Origin: a halophilic archaeon
Lineage (GTDB): Archaea > Halobacteriota > Halobacteria > Halobacteriales > Haladaptataceae
Assembly (NCBI GenBank): GCA_003298465.1
Contig: QNGA01000002.1
Span: forward strand, 248,001-312,000
DNA: 64,000 nt
Direction of reading: 5' to 3'
How positions within the stretch are numbered: the first letter of the stretch is position 1; each line of letters begins with the position of its first letter. The notes below the pieces were generated by a model. It did no database searches and was not told the DNA's origin. It was given only the letters and a program-made list of their open reading frames with translations. Positions 25,448 to 33,458 of the stretch are shown here, in pieces. The position numbers and the translations under genes are program-made.

Positions 25448-26801
25448 AACGGACGGCGGACGCGTCGCCCGTCGACGCTTCCTCCGCTTCGCCGGCGCTG
25501 CGGTCGCCGGTTCGGTCGCCGGCTGCGTGAACGACTCGCCGGAGGGGGCCGGCGGAGCGACGAGCACGCGGGAGACGGCGACGACCGCCGACGAGGAGAC
25601 GCGTCCGCGGACGACGCCAGAAAACGAGACGACGCGGACCGACGACGACCCGTCGCTCCGGACGGCGTACCGGAGTCGCCGGCGGTACCGGTCGCCCGGG
25701 GAGAGCCTCGACGCGATGGAGGCCTTGGGCGCGTGGCGCGTGCGCCGGGGGTCGATGCGACCGGACCCCGGGCAGGCGTTCGTCGGGGCGAAGAGCGCGA
25801 AACTGGTCGGCGACGGCGGCGGTCACGCCGTCGTCGAGCGGACGCTTCCGCGGCGTGACTTCTCGGACGCGGACGTCTCCGTCGCCCTCCGGACGACGAC
25901 GCCGGACAGCGTCGCGTTCTTCGTCCAGTTGCTGGACGCGAACGGCAACGCCGCCGAGCAGCAACTCCGGTCCATCACGTGGGACGCCCCCGACGTCGGC
26001 TGGTTCCGCACCTGCCCCGGAACCTACGTCGCGGACGACGAGTTCGACCGGAGCGCCGTCACGCGGCTCCGTCTCCGGTTGAACAACGCCTCCGACCGGC
26101 GGGTCGTCGCGTGGGTGGACGACGTGCGAGTGCATCCGAAGCCGGACACGGGGTACGTGGTATTCAGCTGGGACGACGGCAAGCGGAGCTACTATCGGAA
26201 CGCCGCGTCCGCCCACGACGAGTACGGCTTCCCGGCGGTGTTGACCCAGCCGCCCCATCCCGACGACGCGGGGTCGAAGCTGTTCATGTCGGTGGACCAG
26301 CTGCGGGAGCGACGGGACGCGGGCGACGAGATAGTGGCCCACGGGAGCGTCCAGCGTCCGTTCGCACGGGTCTCCGAATCGACGCTCGACGGCATCCTCC
26401 GGCGTAACAAGCGGTGGCTCGTCGACAACGGGTTCGAGGGCGCGGACTTCGTCGTCTATCCGGGGAACAACTACGACGCGACGGCGCTGGACGTCGTCGG
26501 CCGCTACCACCACATGGGCGGGATGAACCAGGCGGGCAGCGTCAACACGACCGGCGTTCACGGGTTCGACCCGCTCGTGCTCCCCCGAACCATCGGTCAC
26601 GACCTGACGATAGCCAAGCGCCTCGTCGACCGGGTCGCCGCCCACCGCAACGCCGGCATCCTCAACTTCCACGACTTCGCGAGCGAGAACACGATGAGCG
26701 TCGCCGACTACCGGGCGCTGCTGGAGCACGTCGACCGCACGTCCGGCGTCGAGGTCGTCACGTTCTCCGACCTCTGGCGACTGCGGACCGGCGGCCCGTG
26801 A
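25434..26801 (+). CDS. NodB-like polysaccharide deacetylase-fold lipoprotein, 455 aa
   Basis: The Tat motif RRRFLRFAG and lipobox VAGC (Cys31) point to an exported lipid-anchored protein. A Thr-rich linker leads to a beta-sandwich-like region (about residues 100-235, VERTLPRRDFSDADVSVALR) that may bind carbohydrate. The C-terminal half resembles the NodB fold: YVVFSWDDGKRSYY carries the metal Asp pair, and YGFPAVLTQPPHP and GILNFHDF follow. The usual His-x3-His metal motif appears only as IVAHGSVQRP, so one ligand may be replaced and activity is uncertain. Its 3' end overlaps the convergent SnoaL-like pseudogene. Confidence 0.72.
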   Translation: MRSGRTDGGRVARRRFLRFAGAAVAGSVAGCVNDSPEGAGGATSTRETATTADEETRPRTTPENETTRTDDDPSLRTAYRSRRRYRSPGESLDAMEALGAWRVRRGSMRPDPGQAFVGAKSAKLVGDGGGHAVVERTLPRRDFSDADVSVALRTTTPDSVAFFVQLLDANGNAAEQQLRSITWDAPDVGWFRTCPGTYVADDEFDRSAVTRLRLRLNNASDRRVVAWVDDVRVHPKPDTGYVVFSWDDGKRSYYRNAASAHDEYGFPAVLTQPPHPDDAGSKLFMSVDQLRERRDAGDEIVAHGSVQRPFARVSESTLDGILRRNKRWLVDNGFEGADFVVYPGNNYDATALDVVGRYHHMGGMNQAGSVNTTGVHGFDPLVLPRTIGHDLTIAKRLVDRVAAHRNAGILNFHDFASENTMSVADYRALLEHVDRTSGVEVVTFSDLWRLRTGGP

Positions 26802-27296
26802 ACGCGTCGCCGCGACGCGAGGCGCGCGGACCGGACGGCGGTGTCGGTCGGTCGCCCCCCTGCTCGACGAGTTCGTCGGCCGACGGAACGACGCCGAGTT
26901 GGCGTAACACGCCGAGCGCGTCGTAGTACGTCCACATCTCGGTTATCTTCCCGTCGTCGACGTGGTAGAGTTCCATCCCCGTCACCGTCACCTCCTCGCC
27001 CGTCGGTTCGATTCCCATCAGTTCGCCCTCGTGGGTGCCCCGGGCCGTGTACCGCATCGCCACGGCGTCTCTTTCGGCGACCAGTTCCTCGACCGCGTAC
27101 TCGGCGTCGGGAAAGGCGTCGCGGTACGTCGCGGCGTACTCGCGATACCCCTCGCGGCCGCGCGTTCCGTCGGGCGACGACGGGTCGTGGAGCACGAAGT
27201 CCTCGGCGTAAATCTCGTCGACGACGTCGACGTTCCCTTCGGACCAGATTTCTTCGGGGTCGCGGCGAACGAGTCCTTGTTCTCTTCCGGTGTCAT
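26758..27296 (-). pseudogene. SnoaL-like/ester cyclase gene broken by a frameshift
   Basis: From the ATG at 27296 the minus strand reads MTPEENKD, the family's start. One base then appears to be missing near 27273 (GACTC where GACCTC is expected). In the shifted frame the protein continues LVRRDPEEIWSEGNVDVVDE, IYAEDFVLHDPSSPDG, and the rest of the SnoaL barrel (YAVEELVAERDAVAMRYTAR, GMELYHVDDGKITEMWTYYD) to 26758. The restored product is a small NTF2-fold protein of the polyketide-cyclase/ester-cyclase group. The frame downstream of the break has no start before GTG 27195. A sequencing error or a disrupted gene are both possible. The last 40 codons run antisense into the NodB-like gene. Confidence 0.75.
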
Positions 27297-27402
27297 CTGC
27301 TTTCCCCGACAGGTGTCGACGCCATCCGCCTTCGAAGAGCGGGCCGAACCCCCGGTTCGGACGGAGAGAGTTTTAAGGACGGGCGTAGTAACAGTACACT
27401 CC

Positions 27403-27591
27403 ATGCCCGAAATCGTCCTCGAAGACGGCGACACGCTCACTTGCGACGAAGTCGACCTTCGGACGCCGGGATGGCTCATCGCCAAGTACGCCGGCGAGGG
27501 ACCGGAACGGCTGAAGGCAATTCCCCGGGAGAACGTCGACGTCGTCGACGGCGTTCCGCCGGAGTTTCTCCTACCGTCCGACGAGGACTGA
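27403..27591 (+). CDS. Small acidic haloarchaeal protein, 62 aa
   Basis: The ATG at 27403 starts MPEIVLEDGDTLTCDEVDLR, and the protein ends EFLLPSDED. A TTTTAA element at 27371-27376 lies about 27 nt before the ATG, matching a leaderless haloarchaeal promoter. The composition is acidic and beta-rich. It has the look of a conserved small haloarchaeal protein, but I do not recognise a family or function. Confidence 0.65.
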   Translation: MPEIVLEDGDTLTCDEVDLRTPGWLIAKYAGEGPERLKAIPRENVDVVDGVPPEFLLPSDED

Positions 27592-27839
27592 CCGCCGCGT
27601 CGAGCGACGGCGGTCGTCGACGGAGTGGTAGACGCTCGCCCGTCGAGACCGTCCGGGACCGTCAGGGACGCCCCCTCCTCGCGGTATCCGCCAGCGTCGG
27701 GCCGTCGACGGGTCCGTGCTCCGACCCGCCGAACCCCCAATGTTAAAATGTTATGATTGTGTTCCGTACTGTAGTTGGCGACCGGACGGTGCGACGGTAG
27801 AGAGACAGCGAACGACCACACCGAGCGAAACCCCACGAC

Positions 27840-28172
27840 ATGCCAACCGAGAAACCTCCTGCATCCGAGATGTCGATAGACACGGTCTTCGGCCTCCTCG
27901 CCAGTCCGCGGCGGCGCACTGTCCTCTATCGCCTCAGGTCGACAGACGGAACCGAACTGTCGATCGACGCCGTCGCCGAGGCGCTCACGGAGAACTGCGA
28001 GACGGTACGGTCGAAGCGACGGGCACTGATCTCGCTCCGTCACCACCACCTCCCAAAACTCCACGACGCCGGCGTCGTCGAACTCCGACGGGACGACGGT
28101 ACCGTGCGATACGTGGGGGGACCCTTCTTCGACGACGCGTTACGGCGGGCCGCCGGTTTCGAACGGTCGTAG
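27840..28172 (+). CDS. DUF7344-type winged-helix protein, 110 aa
   Basis: The segment IDTVFGLLASPRRRTVLYRL, followed by DAVAEALTENCETVRSKRRA and LISLRHHHLPKLHDAGVVEL, is the haloarchaeal DUF7344 winged helix-turn-helix, whose hallmarks are the ASPRRR and HHHLPKL blocks. These are single-domain regulators of unknown targets. An AT-rich stretch (AATGTTAAAATGTTATGATTG, 27738-27758) upstream is a promoter candidate at about 80 nt. It lies upstream of the Liv-type transporter operon but 230 nt away, so a regulatory link is only possible. Confidence 0.8.
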   Translation: MPTEKPPASEMSIDTVFGLLASPRRRTVLYRLRSTDGTELSIDAVAEALTENCETVRSKRRALISLRHHHLPKLHDAGVVELRRDDGTVRYVGGPFFDDALRRAAGFERS

Positions 28173-28402
28173 TCGGACGAACGACCGGATCGACCGGTGT
28201 CAGATTCCGACCGCCCGGGCGCGCCGGGGACGGTCCCGTCCGTCGCGTCGGCCGGGACACGTCACTGCGTCGAAGCGTCACGGAAGAGACACGCCGTCGA
28301 GCGGCCCTCGCTGTCCGGCGGGCTCGGGAAAGTACAATCCGCGAGTGCAGTGGTATCTTCCCCCACGCTTATGTCGTCAGTTCTGGAAATCTATTCGGGA
28401 AA

Positions 28403-29734
28403 ATGGTGAACGACGGTACCAGCCACGACGGCCAGCGGTCGCCCGAAACGGTCGGCGAAGCGAACGACACCGCGGAACGGAAGACGAACCTCGACAGGCG
28501 GCGATTCCTGCGGACCGCCGGCGTCGGGGTCGCGGGCGCGGGGCTCGCGGGGCGCGTCGGCGCCGCCGCGAACCAGGGGTCGATAACCATCGGCGTGCTC
28601 GCGCCGGAACCGGGGCAGAACCCCATCGGCGCGTCGATGGCGAACTCCGCGAGACTCGCCGCCGAGGAACTCAACCAGAACGGCGGCATCGGCGGCGCGA
28701 CCGTCGACGTGAGCGTCAAAGACACGCAAGAGGACCCCTCGGTCGGGAATCGGAAGTACCAGGAGTTGACGGTCGGCGAGCAGGTGGACCTGACCACGGG
28801 CGTGTTCACGAGCGAAGTGCTCCTGAACATCATGTCGAGCATCGCCCAGCAACGGACCCTCCACCTGAGCACGGGAGCGGCGACGCCGGAGGCGAGCCGG
28901 CAGGTCGCGCAGAACTACCAGCAGTTCAAGTACTTCTTCCGGACCGGACCGGTCAACTCCCAGTTCCTCGGCCGGAACATGGTCGAGTTCGCGGAGGCGA
29001 ACTTCGACTCGATGGGCTGGGACTCAGTCGCCGTCCTCGCCGAGGACTTCAAGTGGACGGAGCCGATATCGCAGGAGCTAGAGGGCGCGCTGGGCGAGAC
29101 GGGCGTCGACGTCCCCATCAACACCCGGTACGCGAGCGACACGGAGAACTTCTCGCCCATCTACGACCGGATCCAGAGCGCGGGCGTCGACGCGGCGTAC
29201 GTCGTGATGGCGCACACCGGAACGGCGGCGCTCGTGCAGTGGGCGAAACAACAGCGGCCGTTCGGGTTCGGCGGCATCCACGTCCCGATGCAGTTGCCGT
29301 CCTACTACCAGTCCGTCAACGGTGCCGCCCGGTTCGCGGTGACCCAGAACTCCGCGACGCCGACGAGCGAGATAACGCAGAAGACGGTGCCGTACGCGAA
29401 CGCGTACCAGGAGGCGTACGGCCAGTTCCCCGTCTACACCGGCTACATCACGTACGACGCCGTCAAGCAGTACGCCGCCGCGGTCCAGTCGGCCGGAAGC
29501 CGCAACACTGACGACGTCATCTCCGCCCTGGAGGAGTCGTCGTACACGGGAACGACGGGGACGCTGGAGTACTACGGCCGGGACCAGCAGTTCCCGCACG
29601 ACGTGAAGTACGGACCGGAGTTCGCCTGGCCCGTCTGGCTCCAGTGGCAGGAGACCGACGGCGGGGGCAGCCAGGAGGTCATCTGGCCGGAGGACGTGAA
29701 GACGACCGACTACCAGTCGCCGCCCTGGGTGTAG
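28403..29734 (+). CDS. Liv-type ABC transporter substrate-binding protein, 443 aa
   Basis: A Tat signal (LDRRRFLRTAGVGVAGAGLA) without a lipobox Cys precedes a periplasmic-binding fold of the branched-chain amino acid/amide type: SITIGVLAPEPGQNPIGASM, AARLAAEELNQNGGIGGATV-like start, then YITYDAVKQYAAAVQSAG and the C-terminal WPVWLQWQ. The ATG at 28403 is the first codon of a frame with a 30-residue leader before the Tat motif. The operon that follows encodes two permeases, two ATPases and then acyl-CoA enzymes, so the ligand may be a carboxylic acid rather than an amino acid. Confidence 0.88.
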   Translation: MVNDGTSHDGQRSPETVGEANDTAERKTNLDRRRFLRTAGVGVAGAGLAGRVGAAANQGSITIGVLAPEPGQNPIGASMANSARLAAEELNQNGGIGGATVDVSVKDTQEDPSVGNRKYQELTVGEQVDLTTGVFTSEVLLNIMSSIAQQRTLHLSTGAATPEASRQVAQNYQQFKYFFRTGPVNSQFLGRNMVEFAEANFDSMGWDSVAVLAEDFKWTEPISQELEGALGETGVDVPINTRYASDTENFSPIYDRIQSAGVDAAYVVMAHTGTAALVQWAKQQRPFGFGGIHVPMQLPSYYQSVNGAARFAVTQNSATPTSEITQKTVPYANAYQEAYGQFPVYTGYITYDAVKQYAAAVQSAGSRNTDDVISALEESSYTGTTGTLEYYGRDQQFPHDVKYGPEFAWPVWLQWQETDGGGSQEVIWPEDVKTTDYQSPPWV

Positions 29735-29744
29735 CCCGGCAACG

Positions 29745-30611
29745 ATGGTCGACGCACTCAACGTGACGATAAACGCCGTCATGATAAGCGCGCTGTACGC
29801 GCTGGTCGCCATCGGCTTCACGCTGATCTTCGGCGTCGGCGGGGTCCTCAACCTCGCTCACGGGGCGAACATCACCATCGGGGCCTTTACGGCGTTCTAC
29901 GTCACGACGGCGGTGGGGCTCGGCATCTGGGCCGGGGCGGTAGCCGCGTTGCTGGTCGCGGGGCTGTTCAGCGCCGCGCTGTACGCCGGGATGATTCGCT
30001 GGGTGCAGGACGAGCCGATAACCGTGATGATCCTGACGCTCGTGGCGTCCATCGCCGTCGAGCAGTTCTTCCTCGTGCTGGAGGGAACCCAGCCGAAGGC
30101 GCTCCCGTCGCTGCTGTCGGGACAGCTATCGCTCGCCGGGAACACCGTCCAGGCGAACCAGGCCCTGGCGTTCCTCCTGTCGTGGGTGCTCATCGGCCTG
30201 CTCGTCGCCGGCGTCCACTACACCCAGACGGGCAAGGCCGTCCTCGCGACGAGCATGAGCACGAAGGGCGCGGCGCTCGTCGGCATCGAGAGCGACCGAA
30301 TGTACCTCTACACGTGGCTGCTGGCCGGGATGCTCGCCGGCATCGCCGGCGTCTTCCTCGGGTCGTTCAGGACGGCGACCTACACGATGGGACGGGGGCC
30401 GCTCATCCTCTCGTTCTCCATCGTCGTGCTCGGGGGCATCGGCTCGATTCGCGGCAGCGTCGTCGGCGCCTACCTCATCGGGTTCCTCGAAGTGTTCACG
30501 GTGTCGTACGTCGATTCGAGCCTGAGCGGCCTCGCGTCGCTCGTCGTCCTCGTCGGCGTGCTGCTGTTCAAGCCCGAGGGGCTGTTCGGCCGCGAACTCG
30601 CGGAGGCCTGA
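29745..30611 (+). CDS. Liv-type ABC transporter permease (LivH class), 288 aa
   Basis: The protein opens with NVTINAVMISALYALVAIGF and TLIFGVGGVLNLAHGANITI, the LivH pattern, and carries the later block MSTKGAALVGIESDRMYLYT, which contacts the ATPase. The C-terminal FKPEGLFGRELAEA motif is family-typical. About eight helices. It begins 10 nt after the binding-protein gene and ends two bases before the second permease gene. Confidence 0.93.
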   Translation: MVDALNVTINAVMISALYALVAIGFTLIFGVGGVLNLAHGANITIGAFTAFYVTTAVGLGIWAGAVAALLVAGLFSAALYAGMIRWVQDEPITVMILTLVASIAVEQFFLVLEGTQPKALPSLLSGQLSLAGNTVQANQALAFLLSWVLIGLLVAGVHYTQTGKAVLATSMSTKGAALVGIESDRMYLYTWLLAGMLAGIAGVFLGSFRTATYTMGRGPLILSFSIVVLGGIGSIRGSVVGAYLIGFLEVFTVSYVDSSLSGLASLVVLVGVLLFKPEGLFGRELAEA

Positions 30612-30613
30612 CC

Positions 30614-31804
30614 ATGACGGACGACGTCACCACCGAGCGGACGACGTACCGCGATTTGCTCGACCCGTCGTCGCTCGCGCTCCGCCACCGCCTCGGCGTC
30701 GTCGGACTGCTGGGACTCGGCGTGCTCCCGTTCGGCGTCGAACCGCTGACGGTCCTGAAGCTCACGGGTGCGCTGTACTTCGCCATCTTCGCCATGAGCT
30801 GGGACGTCGTCTCGGGGTACACCGGCCAGATAAGCTTCGGTCACGGTCTCTTCTTCGGCGTCGGGGGGTACGCCTCGGCGCTCCTCAACCTGGAGTGGGG
30901 AGTCGACCCCGTCCTCGCGGTGCTCTGCGGGACGGTCGCCGCCGCGGTCGCCGGCGTCGTCGTCGGCGTGCCGGCGCTCCGGCTCGAAGGTCCGTACCTG
31001 TCGCTCGTGACGCTCATCGCCCCGCTCATCCTGCTACGGGTGTTCATCGTGTTCAGCGGGACGTTCGGCGGCGAACTCGGGCTGTCGAGCCCGGAGAACC
31101 TGCTCGCGTTCGAGAGCTTCCGGACGGCGATAACGGCCAACTACTACCTGGCGTTCGGACTGTTCGCGTTCGTCCTCCTCCTGTTGCTCGCGGTCACGCG
31201 GTCGGACGCTGGGTCCGTGTTCACCGCCATCCGCGAGGACGAGGACGCGGTCGCGTCGGTGGGGCTCAACCCGGCCCGGTTCAAGATATTCGCGTTCGTC
31301 CTGAGCGCCGCCGTCGGCGGACTCGCAGGGGCGGCGTTCGTCCACACGCCGGTCGGCAACCCCCAGCCCAGCCAGTTGCTCGTGCTCACCGTCAGCATCG
31401 AGGTCATCGTCGCCAGCGTGCTCGGCGGGATGGGGACCATCGTCGGGGCGGCGGTCGGCGGGCTGTTCTACTTCCTGCTGCGGGACTACCTCGGCCAACT
31501 CGCCTGGACCGTGCCGGTGCTCGACGCGCCGCTGTCGGAACTCGACCTGTTCCTGTTCGCGCTCGTCACGCTCGCGCTCCTGTTCTTCCTGCCGCGCGGC
31601 ATCGTCCCCTGGGCGGTCCGGAGCGGTCGGCGGCTGGTGGCCGGCGGGGACCGGACGGTGCCGGACGGCGGCACCGCTCCGCTCGACCGGACGCCGGCCG
31701 CCCGGCGCGAGACGGAAGACGACGGCGTCCCGACGCGAGCGGGAGACGGCGACGGGTGCGACGCGGGGACGACCGCGACGCGGGAGGGAACGGATGAGCA
31801 GTGA
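30614..31804 (+). CDS. Liv-type ABC transporter permease (LivM class), 396 aa
   Basis: The LivM hallmarks are FAMSWDVVSGYTGQISFGHG, ALRLEGPYLSLVTLIAP, AIREDEDAVASVGLNPARFK and LGGMGTIVGAAVGG. ATG at 30614 follows the LivH stop directly. The last 70 residues are a charged cytoplasmic tail rich in Asp, Thr and Arg, longer than usual. The 3' end overlaps the next gene by 11 bases. Confidence 0.92.
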   Translation: MTDDVTTERTTYRDLLDPSSLALRHRLGVVGLLGLGVLPFGVEPLTVLKLTGALYFAIFAMSWDVVSGYTGQISFGHGLFFGVGGYASALLNLEWGVDPVLAVLCGTVAAAVAGVVVGVPALRLEGPYLSLVTLIAPLILLRVFIVFSGTFGGELGLSSPENLLAFESFRTAITANYYLAFGLFAFVLLLLLAVTRSDAGSVFTAIREDEDAVASVGLNPARFKIFAFVLSAAVGGLAGAAFVHTPVGNPQPSQLLVLTVSIEVIVASVLGGMGTIVGAAVGGLFYFLLRDYLGQLAWTVPVLDAPLSELDLFLFALVTLALLFFLPRGIVPWAVRSGRRLVAGGDRTVPDGGTAPLDRTPAARRETEDDGVPTRAGDGDGCDAGTTATREGTDEQ

Positions 31805-32576
31805 CCGGGCGGCGACGGACGCCGGGGAGTACGGCCCGGACGACGGCGTCCTCGTCCTCGACGGACTGACGAAGCGGTTCGGCGGACTGACGGCCGTCGA
31901 CGACCTCTCCTTCGCCGTCGACGACGGCGAGATACTGGGGCTCATCGGGCCGAACGGCGCTGGAAAGTCGACGACGTTCGACTGCGTGATGGGGACGTAC
32001 CCGCCGACCGCCGGGACGGTGTGGTACGGCGGCGAGGACGTCACCGGCGAGCCGGTCCACGGAATGGTCAAGCGCGGGATGGCCCGGACGTTCCAGTCGT
32101 TCCGGCCGTTCCGGGACCGGTCGGTCGTGCGGAACGTCGCGCTCGCGCTCGTCCCGGACAGGATCGCGTCCCTCTCGGGGCTCCGCGGCGAGACCCGAAA
32201 GCGAGCGACCGCCATCTGCGAGCGCGTCGGTCTCGGCGACCGACTGACCCAGCGACCAGACGAGTTGCCCCACGCGGGCCTGCTGCGGCTGGAACTCGGC
32301 CGCGCCCTCGCGACCGACCCCGACCTGCTGCTGGTCGACGAGCCGTTCGCCGGCCTCTCCAGCCGGGAGGTGGAGGACATCTCGGCGCTTCTGTCGTCGT
32401 TCCGTGACGACGGCGTGACGCTCGTGGTCGTCGACCACAACATGCGCGGGCTCCTCTCGCTCATCGACCGCGCGGTCGTCATCCAGTTCGGCGCGAAGAT
32501 AGCGACGGGTCCCCCCGACGAGATCAGGCGGGACGCTCGCGTTCGCGAGGCCTACCTCGGGGGTGGGTCGGCGTGA
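31794..32576 (+). CDS. Liv-type ABC transporter ATPase (LivG class), 260 aa
   Basis: Walker A GPNGAGKST, the LivG-type segment GMVKRGMARTFQSFRPF, and Walker B LLLVDEPFAGLSSREVED followed by VDHNMRGLLSL are present. The signature is LPHAGLLRLELGRAL, where the usual LSGGQ is replaced by LPHAG; this is close to the LPYGxQR form of LivG. The C-terminus ends RVREAYLGGG, as in the family. It starts inside the LivM gene and its stop overlaps the GTG of the next ATPase. Confidence 0.9.
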   Translation: MSSDRAATDAGEYGPDDGVLVLDGLTKRFGGLTAVDDLSFAVDDGEILGLIGPNGAGKSTTFDCVMGTYPPTAGTVWYGGEDVTGEPVHGMVKRGMARTFQSFRPFRDRSVVRNVALALVPDRIASLSGLRGETRKRATAICERVGLGDRLTQRPDELPHAGLLRLELGRALATDPDLLLVDEPFAGLSSREVEDISALLSSFRDDGVTLVVVDHNMRGLLSLIDRAVVIQFGAKIATGPPDEIRRDARVREAYLGGGSA

Positions 32577-33313
32577 GCGCCGACGCGGCGGCGACGACCG
32601 ACGACGGGGACGAGCCGGTCCTGCGCGTCGAGGACCTCCGCGTCTCCTACGGCGAGGTCGCCGCACTTCGCGGCGTCGACCTCCGGGTGGAGGCCGGCGA
32701 GATCGTCGGCGTCATCGGGCCGAACGGCGCGGGCAAGTCGACGCTCGCCGACGCGGTCACCGGCCACCACCCCTACGAGGGGAGCGTCACGTACCGCGGC
32801 CGGGAGGTCGCCGACGCGCCAGCGAGCGAACTGGTCGCCGACGGGCTGATACACTGCACCGAGACCCGGGACCTGTTCGGTCACATGAGCGTGGCCGACA
32901 ACCTCGACCTCGGGACGTACCGCCACCGGAACGACGTCGACGCTCGACGCGAGTTCGTCTACGAACTGTTCCCGACGCTCGCGGAGCGGACGCACCAGAA
33001 CGCCCGCACGCTGAGCGGCGGCGAACAGCAGATGCTCGCCGTCGGCCGCGCGCTGATGAGCGACCCGGACCTCCTGTTGCTCGACGAACCGACGCTCGGC
33101 CTCGCTCCGGTCGTGGTCGAGGACATCAGCGACGGCATCGAGCAGATTCGGGACGCCGGGGTGACCGTGCTCCTGTGCGAGCAGAACGTGACGTTCGCGA
33201 TAGACCACGCCGACCGCATCTACCTGCTGGAGAACGGCCGCATCAAGCGCGAGGGGACGCCGGCGACGCTGCGCGGCGACGAGTACATCCGCGACGCCTA
33301 CCTCGGCGGCTGA
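32573..33313 (+). CDS. Liv-type ABC transporter ATPase (LivF class), 246 aa
   Basis: LivF class ATPase with Walker A GPNGAGKST, signature LSGGEQQMLAVGRALM, Walker B LLLLDEPTLGLAPVVVED and the H-loop region LLCEQNVTFAI. The family end IRDAYLGG is present. GTG at 32573 overlaps the LivG stop (GTGA). With the LivG protein it energises the permease pair. It is the last transporter gene; the acyl-CoA ligase follows after 145 bp with its own TATA element. Confidence 0.93.
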   Translation: MSADAAATTDDGDEPVLRVEDLRVSYGEVAALRGVDLRVEAGEIVGVIGPNGAGKSTLADAVTGHHPYEGSVTYRGREVADAPASELVADGLIHCTETRDLFGHMSVADNLDLGTYRHRNDVDARREFVYELFPTLAERTHQNARTLSGGEQQMLAVGRALMSDPDLLLLDEPTLGLAPVVVEDISDGIEQIRDAGVTVLLCEQNVTFAIDHADRIYLLENGRIKREGTPATLRGDEYIRDAYLGG

Positions 33314-33458
33314 CCGTCGCCCGGGCCCTGTCACCGGCCGGTCGTCCCGCGCCGTCGAGACTCGGACAGGTACGCGTTCCGAACGATTCCGGCAGGCGCG
33401 CGAAGTCGATGGATTCCGGAGTAACGCTTTAGAAGGAAGGCGAGTGATATCTAACCAC

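Noticed and set aside
28197..28409. 70-codon plus-strand frame before the Liv-type binding protein
   Set aside because: GTG start with no ribosome-binding site, low-complexity Ser/Arg content, and it runs into the next gene. Treated as noncoding leader.
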